Positions 9,292 to 17,342 of a stretch of DNA of 64,000 bases are shown here, one piece after another. Position numbers and translations under genes: made by a program. The notes under the pieces are model-generated. The model searched no databases and was not told the origin of the DNA. It worked only from the letters and a program-made list of their open reading frames with translations. The number at the start of each line of letters is the position of its first letter. The stretch's first letter is position 1. Source of the stretch: Olsenella sp. KGMB02461 (lineage in GTDB: Bacteria > Actinomycetota > Coriobacteriia > Coriobacteriales > Atopobiaceae); contig NZ_JABAHI010000006.1 in the NCBI RefSeq assembly GCF_012584445.1, positions 62,001 through 126,000 on the forward strand, in the 5' to 3' direction.

Positions 9292-10797
9292 CTACTTTCC
9301 TGCCATCGCGAGGCTGATCTGATCGATGGGCGGGTTCTCGCCCGAGTATTGGCCCATGATCTCTCCCTCAAAAAGCACCGCAATATGGTCGGAAAGCTTG
9401 AGGACCTCGTCGAAGTCTGCAGAAATCAGCAGCACTGCGCACCCCTTGTCGCGCTGGGCGACGATGGAGTCATGGATGAAGTTCGTTGCGCCGATGTCCA
9501 GACCGCGAGTGGGATAGACCGCTATCAATACTTCAGGGTCGCCGTCGAGCTCACGAGCGAGGATGACCTTTTGCTGGTTTCCGCCAGACAGGCTTCGGGC
9601 TGTCTGGTTGACCGAGGTGCAGCGAATGTCGTTCTGCTCGCGCTTGGCATCGGCAAACTCCTGGATCGCCTTGGACTTAAGCCAAAGCCCATGGCCAAAG
9701 GAGAAGCGGTCGGACTCGGTCTCTTTGAGGATGAGGTTCTGGGCCACGGTCATGTCTCCCACCAGGCCCATCTTGTTGCGATCCTCCGGGATGTTGCCAA
9801 GGCCTTGGTCGATAAAGTCCTCTGGCGAGAACACGGCCACCTTCTCGCCATTGCGCCAGACCTCGCCCGACTCGGGGGCGATGAGCCCGGCGACCAGGGC
9901 AGCCAGCTGTGACTGGCCGTTGCCGTCGATGCCGGCGATGCCCACGATCTCACCGGCGTGCACCGTCAGGTCGACATTCTTGAGGCCACCGTGTTTCTCG
10001 GCAGGGTGATAGGAAACATCCTTGATCTCCAAGACCGGCTTGCCACCGTCCACCTTCTTGTAGGTGCTCTCGACATAATGGTGGCCGATCATGAGGTCGG
10101 AAAGCTCCTGGCCATTGGTATCGGCCATCTCAAGGGTCTCCACCGACTCGCCGGCCCGCAGGACGGTGACACGATTGGAGATACGGGTGACCTCGCGCAT
10201 CTTGTGGGAGATGAAAATCACCGACTTGCCCTCGTCCGTGAGGGATTTGAGGATCTCGAAGAGGCCCTCCACCTCCTGATCGGTAAGGACGGCCGTGGGC
10301 TCGTCGAGGATAAGCAGCTCGGCTCCACGGTAGAGGACCTTGAGGATCTCTACGCGCTGCTGCATGCCGATGGACATCTCGCTCACCGGCAAGTCCAAGT
10401 CCACCTCAAGGCCGTAGCGGTCGGCGAGCTCCATGATGGCCTTCTTGTCCTTGGCTTCCTCGATGAGAGCCGAAGGATTGACCTTGGAGCCCAAGATGAT
10501 GTTCTCGAAGCCCGTCATGGCCTCGATGAGCATGAAGTGCTGGTGCACCATGCCAATGCCGTGCTCGACGGCGACTGCCGGAGAGGTGATGTGGACCTCT
10601 TCGCCTCCCATGAATATCTTTCCCTCAGTGGGCTGATAGAGCCCGATGAGGATATTCATGAGTGTCGACTTTCCAGCTCCGTTCTCTCCGAGGAGTGTGT
10701 GGACCTCGCCGCGCCTGATGTCGAGGTTTACGCCGCGGTTGGCGTAAAACGTCCCAAAGCGCTTGCTGATCCCCTCCATTCGCAGCATTTCTTCCAT
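9292..10797 (-). CDS. Nucleoside ABC transporter ATPase with two nucleotide-binding domains
   Basis: This 501-residue protein has two fused ABC domains, as usual for YufO/NupA and ribose-type importers. The N-terminal domain has Walker A GENGAGKST and LDEPTAVLT; its signature region is divergent (MSIGMQQRVEIL). The C-terminal domain has a degenerate Walker A (GIDGNGQSQ) but a good signature LSGGNQQKVILARE. ATG at 10797 follows AAAGGCGG. It is the first gene of a four-gene operon (ATPase, two permeases, BMP lipoprotein). Confidence 0.93.
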   Translation of the reverse strand: MEEMLRMEGISKRFGTFYANRGVNLDIRRGEVHTLLGENGAGKSTLMNILIGLYQPTEGKIFMGGEEVHITSPAVAVEHGIGMVHQHFMLIEAMTGFENIILGSKVNPSALIEEAKDKKAIMELADRYGLEVDLDLPVSEMSIGMQQRVEILKVLYRGAELLILDEPTAVLTDQEVEGLFEILKSLTDEGKSVIFISHKMREVTRISNRVTVLRAGESVETLEMADTNGQELSDLMIGHHYVESTYKKVDGGKPVLEIKDVSYHPAEKHGGLKNVDLTVHAGEIVGIAGIDGNGQSQLAALVAGLIAPESGEVWRNGEKVAVFSPEDFIDQGLGNIPEDRNKMGLVGDMTVAQNLILKETESDRFSFGHGLWLKSKAIQEFADAKREQNDIRCTSVNQTARSLSGGNQQKVILARELDGDPEVLIAVYPTRGLDIGATNFIHDSIVAQRDKGCAVLLISADFDEVLKLSDHIAVLFEGEIMGQYSGENPPIDQISLAMAGK

Positions 10798-10867
10798 ACG
10801 ACCGCCTTTCCCAGGGTGCCGTTGAACAGATGCCAAAAAATGAATGTGTCACCAGGTACATCGATAT

Positions 10868-10897
10868 ATAGGGAACTTGTAGGAGTATATTCCCTAT
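10868..10897. promoter_or_regulatory. Inverted repeat in the nucleoside transporter promoter region
   Basis: ATAGGGAA (10868-10875) and TTCCCTAT (10890-10897) are perfect inverted half-sites whose starts are 22 bp apart, two helical turns. On the minus strand a TTGAAA / TACAAG pair with 16-nt spacing overlaps the repeat. It is a plausible operator, unlike the T5 dyads elsewhere in the island. Confidence 0.45.
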
Positions 10898-10961
10898 TTT
10901 CAATTACCTTGCGATAGTGCTCTGTAGGCGTGTGCCTTAGTTCTCTAAACGGATGTCAAAA

Positions 10962-11012
10962 GGGCGTTGCTCATGCCTTTTAGCCTCAAGGGCTCGAGAG
11001 TGAGCAACGCCC
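10962..11012 (-). terminator. Terminator after the molybdenum hydroxylase operon
   Basis: A 12-bp perfect stem pairs 10962-10973 (GGGCGTTGCTCA) with 11001-11012 (TGAGCAACGCCC). On the minus strand it is followed by TTTT, and it lies 12 nt past the hydroxylase stop. The 27-nt loop contains a smaller AGCC/GGCT hairpin. Confidence 0.85.
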
Positions 11013-11023
11013 GTCGAGCTTGC

Positions 11024-13360
11024 TCACACCAATCCTGCCGCCTGGAAGCCTTCATAGAGCCGTTGAGGCGTCATTGGGGCCTCGTAGAGCTTCACGCCGG
11101 TGGCGTCAAGAATGGCGTCGCGGATGGCTGGGGCAGCCGGGATGGCCGGCGGCTCGCCCAGCGACTTGTTGCCAAAGGGTCCCGTAGGATCCCAGGTCTC
11201 CACAAACTCGGCAGTGAGGTCGGGGATGTCCAGGGTGGTGGGAATCTTGTAATCCAAGAAGTTGTCGTTGAGCGTGCGCCCGGTGGCCGGATCTTCCAGA
11301 AGCTCCTCGTAAAGGCCAAAACCAATGGACTGGGCAATACCGCCATGGACTTGGCCTGCCGCTGTGGCAGGATTGATGATCTGGCCGGAATCGTGCACCT
11401 GCACCACGTTCTTCACCTGTACCTTGCACAAGGGGATGTCAACCTCCACCTCCACGAAGGAGGCTCCCAGGCAGAAGGAGTTGAGATCGGTTTGAGCAGT
11501 GCCTTCGGCGCTGATCTGCTGGGAGTTGGTGCGCGAGTAATAGGCGATGCAAGACAGCTCGCCGAGCTCCATGAGGGGTTGGGGATTGTCGCGATCCGGC
11601 CCCCCTACGATCCAGCCGTCGCGAAGATCCAGGTTGACCCCATCGGGAATGAGCTCGGCCGCGTAGGCGAGGATCTTTTCCCTGAGCTCGGCAGCCACCT
11701 TCTTGATGGCGATGCCGGTGACGTAGGTCTGGCGGCTGGCGTAGGCGCCGGCGCCGTAGGGGCTCACATCGGTGTCCTGGGTAGACAGGATATGCACCGC
11801 CTCCAGGGGCACGCCTACGGCATCGGCGCACATCTGGCTCATAACCGTGTCGCAACCCTGCCCGATCTCAGTGGCGCCAAGCTCCAACATGACCGAGCCG
11901 TCTTCAGCCAAAAGCATTCGGGCGCTGGCGGTTTCCAGCTCCAGGCCCGCCACCGAGCATTTATAGCAGAGCAGGGCCATGCCTACGCCATGGCGGATAG
12001 GCCCGGTTTCATTGGCATAAAGCTTTTTCTTTTCTTCCCAACCGATAAGCTCCTTCCCTCGCTGGATGCATTCGGGAAGGCCGTTGGAGACGCAGACCAG
12101 AGGTGCAGGCCAGAAGGGATCGGAATATCCCAGCTTGATCGCGTTCTTGAGACGGAAATCCGCCCCATCCCAGCCCATGTCGTAGGCGATGTCGCTCATC
12201 ATGCATTCTGCCGCCCACGTGCTCTCGGGCACGCCGTAGGCACGCATGGCGCCGGCGGTGGACTGATTGGAGTAATAGGTGAGAGCCTTGGTATAGCAGG
12301 CCTTCTCTTGGCCTGAGTACATATAACGGAACGATCCCTGGCCGTTAGCCACGATGGCTTGGCCATGGCTGGCGTAGCCGCCGGAGTTTGAGTAGCCTTC
12401 GCAAGAACGGGCAACGAGGTTCATGTCGTCGTCCCATGTCGCTTTGGCCTCGAAGCGCTTGGGTTGGCGCGAACGAGTATAGGCAAAGACCTCCTCGCGG
12501 GAGAGCTCAAGCAACACGCAGCGGCCTCCCAGCTTCTTGCAGACCCAAGCATTGAGGGGCTCATAGAGAACGTCCTGCTTGTTGCCAAAGCCGCCGCCCA
12601 CACAGGGCTTGACGACACGCACCTTTCCCCAAGGAATCTCTAGTGCCAAGCCTATGGACTGCCTGATGATGTGGGGGATCTGGGTAGAGGTGACGCATAC
12701 GAGGCGGTCGCCTTCCATATAGCAATATGACAGGCATGTCTCTATATGCGCCTGCTGCTGTCGAGGGGTGCGCATGGTGTAGCTGCCATGATGGTATGCA
12801 GGATCGCCATGGATCTCCTCGATGGAGTCATAGCCAGTGCCTTCGAGACTGGTTTGGGTGTCCCACTCGGCTTGCACATTGCTGGGACACTCCTCATGGA
12901 TGGGCGGAGTGCCCGCAGGCGGCTGTACGGCGTCTTCGTAGTCGAAGATGATGGGATACTCCTCATACTCCACCTTGATACGCCGGAGGGCGCGGTCGGC
13001 AGCCACAGTGTCCTCGGCCACCACCACCGCAATATTGTCTCCATATTGACGCACGCGGGCATCAAGAATGTGGCGATCCTCAATGTCGCCGCGATGCGCA
13101 GGGTCGACCACCCAAGGATGGCCGGCAGTATAGATCTGATAGCTTGGTAGATCCGGATCAAAGCAGGTGAAGATGGCTATGACGCCTTCGACTTTCTGAG
13201 CCTCAGAAACGTCAATCGACAACACTCTGCCCGATGCGATGGCGGATCTCACGACCTTGGCCACCAAGTGCTGGTGAGGGACCAGGTCTGCCGTGAACAA
13301 TGCACGGCCAGTAACTTTGTCGACAGCATCAACGCGCGTCGCGCTTTTTCCAATGGCCAT
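11024..13360 (-). CDS. Molybdenum-binding subunit of a xanthine dehydrogenase-family hydroxylase, copy 2
   Basis: This 778-residue catalytic subunit has the CO/xanthine-dehydrogenase large-chain fold. Visible motifs are the N-terminal TRVDAVDKVTGRALF, the pterin-contacting GGGFGNKQD, AMRAYGVPE, EIGQG and, near the C-terminus, LGEPPAIPAAPA containing the catalytic glutamate. It is clearly a paralogue of the protein at 14940-17273, and both could share the FAD and 2Fe-2S subunits encoded between them. ATG at 13360 was chosen because AGGGG precedes it and homology begins there; the much longer open frame upstream is non-coding. Substrate is probably a purine or related N-heterocycle, with selenium as a likely cofactor from context. 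Confidence 0.92.
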   Translation of the reverse strand: MAIGKSATRVDAVDKVTGRALFTADLVPHQHLVAKVVRSAIASGRVLSIDVSEAQKVEGVIAIFTCFDPDLPSYQIYTAGHPWVVDPAHRGDIEDRHILDARVRQYGDNIAVVVAEDTVAADRALRRIKVEYEEYPIIFDYEDAVQPPAGTPPIHEECPSNVQAEWDTQTSLEGTGYDSIEEIHGDPAYHHGSYTMRTPRQQQAHIETCLSYCYMEGDRLVCVTSTQIPHIIRQSIGLALEIPWGKVRVVKPCVGGGFGNKQDVLYEPLNAWVCKKLGGRCVLLELSREEVFAYTRSRQPKRFEAKATWDDDMNLVARSCEGYSNSGGYASHGQAIVANGQGSFRYMYSGQEKACYTKALTYYSNQSTAGAMRAYGVPESTWAAECMMSDIAYDMGWDGADFRLKNAIKLGYSDPFWPAPLVCVSNGLPECIQRGKELIGWEEKKKLYANETGPIRHGVGMALLCYKCSVAGLELETASARMLLAEDGSVMLELGATEIGQGCDTVMSQMCADAVGVPLEAVHILSTQDTDVSPYGAGAYASRQTYVTGIAIKKVAAELREKILAYAAELIPDGVNLDLRDGWIVGGPDRDNPQPLMELGELSCIAYYSRTNSQQISAEGTAQTDLNSFCLGASFVEVEVDIPLCKVQVKNVVQVHDSGQIINPATAAGQVHGGIAQSIGFGLYEELLEDPATGRTLNDNFLDYKIPTTLDIPDLTAEFVETWDPTGPFGNKSLGEPPAIPAAPAIRDAILDATGVKLYEAPMTPQRLYEGFQAAGLV

Positions 13361-13442
13361 AGTTGCCCCTTTTAGAAAACGTGAGTAAAACGCGGGTGCT
13401 ACAGCGGGACTCAAGGTATATGCTCTGAAATTGAGGTGCGGT

Positions 13443-13482
13443 TTGGCACGGGGTTGGGTCTGCAGGCCCACTCCTGTGCCAA
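13443..13482 (-). other. Stem-loop upstream of molybdenum subunit copy 2
   Basis: TTGGCAC (13443-13449) pairs with GTGCCAA (13476-13482), with an inner TGGG/CCCA pairing. It is one of two hairpins in the 191-nt gap before copy 2. Confidence 0.5.
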
Positions 13483-13495
13483 CCAGCATCCGCGT

Positions 13496-13543
13496 GGCCA
13501 TGCGGCGCCCCTCTTCCACCAAGATCGAGGGCGCCGCATGGCC
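13496..13543 (-). other. 15-bp perfect stem-loop between the 2Fe-2S gene and molybdenum subunit copy 2
   Basis: GGCCATGCGGCGCCC (13496-13510) pairs perfectly with its complement at 13529-13543, leaving an 18-nt loop. It begins 8 nt past the stop of the 2Fe-2S gene and has no T-tract on the minus strand. A block to 3' exonucleases or a partial terminator that sets the level of copy 2 is the likely role. Confidence 0.6.
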
Positions 13544-13551
13544 GCCGTTCA

Positions 13552-14055
13552 CTAGGCTGCGTCGCCATCCTCACCAACAAAGCCGTTGACCAAGTCCACC
13601 GCACGCTCCACAGCAGTAATGATGTTTTGATAACCGGTGCAGCGGCAAAGGTGCCCAGAAAGCGCCTTGCGGATCTCGTCGCGCGTGTAGGTCTTGCCAG
13701 TACGCACAAGCTCTTCGGCCGACATGATGATGCCGGGGATGCAGAATCCGCATTGAACCGCGAACTCATCCACGAAAGCCTGCTGAACGGGGTCCAAGGT
13801 GCCATCCGGAGCCTGAAGCCCCTCTACCGTCTCGATAGTCTTGCCTTCTGCCCATGCAGTGAGATAGAGACAGGTATCTGTGGCGACGCCATCGATGAGG
13901 ACAGTGCACGCACCGCACTCCCCCACTTCGCAGCCGCGCTTGACAGAGGTGAGGCCTAGACGATCGTGCAGAGTGTCCAGGAGGCACTCGCGAACGTCAT
14001 ATCCCACCTGGACGGGTTTTCCGTTAACGGTACAGCTTAGGATTTTCATTTCCAT
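13552..14055 (-). CDS. 2Fe-2S subunit of a molybdenum hydroxylase
   Basis: This 167-residue small subunit binds two [2Fe-2S] clusters. The plant-ferredoxin-like domain has Cys42, Cys47, Cys50 and Cys62 (GCEVGECGAC and TC), and the C-terminal helical domain has Cys102, Cys105, Cys137 and Cys139 (QCGFC, LCRCTGYQ). It passes electrons from the molybdenum site to FAD. The start at 14055 overlaps the FAD subunit stop by 10 nt, with GGGAGG 12 nt upstream; the ATG at 14049 (ATGA overlap) is an alternative. Confidence 0.94.
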   Translation of the reverse strand: MEMKILSCTVNGKPVQVGYDVRECLLDTLHDRLGLTSVKRGCEVGECGACTVLIDGVATDTCLYLTAWAEGKTIETVEGLQAPDGTLDPVQQAFVDEFAVQCGFCIPGIIMSAEELVRTGKTYTRDEIRKALSGHLCRCTGYQNIITAVERAVDLVNGFVGEDGDAA

Positions 14056-14936
14056 GATGCGCTGGAACCTCCCTTGTTGGCGGCGTTCACCAGAGCGCGC
14101 TTGGTCATCTCTTTGATAAGTTGCATACGGAAGTCTTTAGAGGCACGCCAAGAGTCACGTGGATGCAGGTCTTCCAGAGCAGCATCTCCCACTAGCTCGG
14201 CGGCTTCTGCCACCGTCTTGCCTCGTGCTGCCTCCTCTGCTGCGTGAGAGCGGCAGGGAGTGGGTCCCGCTACGCCGTAGGCAAAGCGCACGTCCTCGAT
14301 GGTCTCATGGTCATCTGTGAGTTTGACCAAACAGCAGCAGCCCATGGTGGCAATCTCCAGGGCATTGCGCTTGCCATATTTGATGTAGTCACCATAGAAA
14401 CCCTCATAGTGATCGCGCGGGATTTGGATGGAGACGAGAATCTCATCGTGCTCGCGGACAGTCTTGCCCGGGCCCGCATACCACTCCTCGATAGGCACCG
14501 TGCGACGGCCGTGTGGGCCTTCGAGCACCAAGCGAGCGCCATATGCGAAGAGCGTAGAGGCTGTATCTGCCGATGTGATGCCATTAGCCACATTGCCGCC
14601 GATGGTGCCCGAGACACGCAGCTGAGGGCCGCCTGGGGTATCGCAAGCTTCACAGAGCACGGGAATGCGCTCTTGGCAGATAGGGTCTTGATTCACCGCG
14701 TGGAACCAGGTGATGGGGCCTATGCAAATAGTCTCGTCTTCATCAAGGACGACGCCCCAAAGCTCATCGCGCAATTCATGGATGGACACGAGCTCGGTAG
14801 GGCCAAAACGGCCTTCGCGAATCTGAACCAGCACGTCAGTGCCACCAGCAATCACCTTGGCCTCGGGGTGCTCTGTGAGGGCTTTCACTGCGTCTTGGAC
14901 GCTTGTAGCCTCATGGAAGTAGGTAATGTCATACAT
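14046..14936 (-). CDS. FAD-binding subunit of a molybdenum hydroxylase
   Basis: This 296-residue protein is the medium (CoxM/XdhB-like) subunit. The FAD pyrophosphate motif AGGTDVLVQIREG lies at about residues 31-43 and a second FAD motif GTIGGNVANGITSADT at about 109-124. It transfers electrons from the iron-sulfur subunit to an acceptor such as NAD or ferredoxin. Only 3 nt separate it from the upstream molybdenum subunit stop, and it overlaps the 2Fe-2S gene, so the three are translated together. A single FAD subunit serves two molybdenum subunit genes here. Confidence 0.93.
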   Translation of the reverse strand: MYDITYFHEATSVQDAVKALTEHPEAKVIAGGTDVLVQIREGRFGPTELVSIHELRDELWGVVLDEDETICIGPITWFHAVNQDPICQERIPVLCEACDTPGGPQLRVSGTIGGNVANGITSADTASTLFAYGARLVLEGPHGRRTVPIEEWYAGPGKTVREHDEILVSIQIPRDHYEGFYGDYIKYGKRNALEIATMGCCCLVKLTDDHETIEDVRFAYGVAGPTPCRSHAAEEAARGKTVAEAAELVGDAALEDLHPRDSWRASKDFRMQLIKEMTKRALVNAANKGGSSASWK

Positions 14937-14939
14937 GGG

Positions 14940-17273
14940 TTAAACCAATCCCTCCTTCTTGAATCCCTCAAAGAGCCTCTGAGGGGTCATGGGTGCCTCG
15001 TAGAACTTGACGCCTGTTGCGTTGAGAATGGCGTCGCGCACTGCAGGTGCAGCGGGGATACAGGGGGTTTCGCCGAGCGCCTTATTTCCGTAGGGGCCCG
15101 TGGGATCGTAGGTTTCCACGAAGTCTGCCCTAAGGTCAGGCAAATCCATCATGGTAGGGATCTTGTAGTCAAGCAGGTTGTTATTGCGGATGGAGCCATC
15201 CTTGGGGTTGGTGAGCAACTCCTCTGAGAGGGCCATGCCAATGGACTGCGCTATGCCGCCATGCACCTGCTGTTCTGCGGTTTTAGGATTGATAATCACA
15301 CCAGAGTCATGCACTTCCACCACATCGTTGACCGTGACTTTGGCTAAGGGGATATCTACCGTGAGATCCACGAAACAAGCGCCCATAGCAAAGGTGTTCT
15401 CTTGCACATTGACGCCGTCTTGGGCCTCGATCTGCTTGGCGTTGGTAGGATGGTAGTAGGACTGAATGGAGACGTCGGCAATGGTGGTCACCTCGTTGCC
15501 GGCGATGTCGTAGATCACACCGTCACGCATGTCGAAAGGCGTCTGATGCGTGGGATAGAGGAAGTGCGCATAGTCGAGGATTTTCTCCCGCAGCTCCTCT
15601 GCCACCTTGCGGCAAGCCGTGCCAGCCACATAGGTCTGACGGCTGGCATAGGCACCCGAGTCATAGGGCGTCACATCGGTGTCCTGCTGGCTCACGATGT
15701 GCACCATCTCGGTGGGCACGCCCACGGTCTCAGCAGCCATCTGAGAGAAGACCGTGTCGGCGCCTTGGCCAATCTCGGTGGCGCCCATCTGCAGCATGAT
15801 GGAGCCGTCCTGGGCGAGGTTCATGCGGACGTTGGAAGTCTCCAGCGAAAGTCCGGCGACTGAGGTCTTGTAAGAGAAGAGAGCCACGCCCACGCCATGG
15901 CGAATGGGGCCGGTCTGGTTCTTGTAGGCAGCACGCTTTTCATCCCACCCGATGAGCTCCTTGCCTTTGGCGACGCACTCATCGATGCCGCGAGAGTAGC
16001 AGCAGAGGGGCCCAGGCCAGAATGGGTCGCGATAACCCAACTCCATGAAGTTGTTGAGGCGGAACTCGGCGCCATCCCAGCCCATATCGTAAGCGATGTC
16101 GCTCATGAGCACCTCGGCCGCCCAATTGCCCTCGGGCACGCCGTAGGCACGCATGGCGCCGGCGCAGGTCTCATTGGAGTAGAAGGTGGTGGCGATGCCA
16201 TGATGCGCCAGCTCTTTGGCCGAGTACTCCTGGCGGAACGAATTGGCGGTGTTGGCCATAAGCGCGTGGCCATGGGCAGCATAGGAGCCCTGGTTGGACC
16301 AACCCTCAAGACTGCGGGCCTTGAGGTTCATGTCGTCATCCCATGCGGCGTCGATGTGGCACTCCTTGGGCTGGCGCGACCGTGTGTAGGCGAAGACCTC
16401 CTCGCGGGTGAGCTCGAGTAGCACGCAGCGGCCGCCGACCTTCTCGCAGAGCCAGGCATTAAGGGGCTCGTAGAGGATGTCCTGCTTGTTGCCGAAGCCG
16501 CCGCCGATATAGGGCTTGATGACGCGCACGTCGCCCCAAGGACGTCCCAGGGCTTGGGCCACGATGCGACGGCAGATGTGGGGCAGCTGGGTCGAGGAGA
16601 CGACGACGATACGGTCGCCCTCAGCGTAGGCAAAGGAGAGGCAGAGCTCGATGTGTGCCTGAGACTGGCGCGGCGTCTTCACCTCGATATGGGTGCGGTG
16701 CCATTGCGGGTCCTCGAGGATTTGCTCCACGGAGTCGTAACCACCCTTGACCTCGGTGCGGTTATCCACATGGGCGATGATGTTGTTGGGTCTGGCCTCG
16801 TGCAGCGGCGGGAAGTCCTCCGCATGATCGATCGCCTCAAGGCGCGTGAGCTCGAGCGGATACTCCTCGTACTCCACCTTCACCGCGCGCACAGCGCGAT
16901 CGGCAGCTACTGTATCCTCTGCCACAACCGCGGCGACAACGTCGCCGTACTGGCGCACGCGCTGTGTCAAGATGTTGCGGTCCTGGATGTCTTGATGGGC
17001 TGGATCGCAGGACCAGGGATGGCCTGCCGTGCCAAAAGGTTGAGTTGGCAGATCGGGATCGAAGCACGTGAAGACACCTACCACACCGGGCACCTTCTCG
17101 GCTTCGCTGGTGTCGATGGACACGACGCGGCCGTTACCCACGGTGGCGAGCACCATTTTGGCCACCAGGTGATCGGTGGGCAAAAGGTCATAGCAGTACT
17201 TTGCCCTGCCTGTAACCTTATCGAAGGCGTCCACTCGCGTGAGCGGCCTTCCTACCTCCTTGAACTCCTTCAT
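14940..17273 (-). CDS. Molybdenum-binding subunit of a xanthine dehydrogenase-family hydroxylase, copy 1
   Basis: This 777-residue catalytic subunit has the same motifs as copy 2: TRVDAFDKVTGRAKY, GGGFGNKQD, AMRAYGVPE, EIGQG and LGETPCIPAAPA with the catalytic glutamate. The two copies align over their whole length, which points to tandem duplication with the accessory subunits caught between. ATG at 17273 follows AGAAGG at 7 nt. As the first gene of the trio (molybdenum, FAD, 2Fe-2S) it is the more obvious partner of those subunits. The purine neighbourhood suggests a purine hydroxylase; the precise substrate cannot be assigned. Confidence 0.93.
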   Translation of the reverse strand: MKEFKEVGRPLTRVDAFDKVTGRAKYCYDLLPTDHLVAKMVLATVGNGRVVSIDTSEAEKVPGVVGVFTCFDPDLPTQPFGTAGHPWSCDPAHQDIQDRNILTQRVRQYGDVVAAVVAEDTVAADRAVRAVKVEYEEYPLELTRLEAIDHAEDFPPLHEARPNNIIAHVDNRTEVKGGYDSVEQILEDPQWHRTHIEVKTPRQSQAHIELCLSFAYAEGDRIVVVSSTQLPHICRRIVAQALGRPWGDVRVIKPYIGGGFGNKQDILYEPLNAWLCEKVGGRCVLLELTREEVFAYTRSRQPKECHIDAAWDDDMNLKARSLEGWSNQGSYAAHGHALMANTANSFRQEYSAKELAHHGIATTFYSNETCAGAMRAYGVPEGNWAAEVLMSDIAYDMGWDGAEFRLNNFMELGYRDPFWPGPLCCYSRGIDECVAKGKELIGWDEKRAAYKNQTGPIRHGVGVALFSYKTSVAGLSLETSNVRMNLAQDGSIMLQMGATEIGQGADTVFSQMAAETVGVPTEMVHIVSQQDTDVTPYDSGAYASRQTYVAGTACRKVAEELREKILDYAHFLYPTHQTPFDMRDGVIYDIAGNEVTTIADVSIQSYYHPTNAKQIEAQDGVNVQENTFAMGACFVDLTVDIPLAKVTVNDVVEVHDSGVIINPKTAEQQVHGGIAQSIGMALSEELLTNPKDGSIRNNNLLDYKIPTMMDLPDLRADFVETYDPTGPYGNKALGETPCIPAAPAVRDAILNATGVKFYEAPMTPQRLFEGFKKEGLV

Positions 17274-17300
17274 TGATTGACCTTCTTTCAAAAGATCCCA

Positions 17301-17322
17301 GCGCGGCGTTGTCGCGCCGCGC
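17301..17322 (-). other. Stem-loop between the Se-dependent xanthine dehydrogenase and copy 1
   Basis: GCGCGGCG (17301-17308) pairs with CGCCGCGC (17315-17322) around a 6-nt loop in the 69-nt gap between the genes. There is no T-tract, so it is likely an mRNA stability or processing element. Confidence 0.5.
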
Positions 17323-17342
17323 ATCGTAGATTGGTCGAGGGC

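Noticed and set aside
11600-12316. Long plus-strand open frames across the hydroxylase and other island genes
   Set aside because: These are antisense shadows of high-GC minus-strand genes; they lack ribosome sites and motifs.
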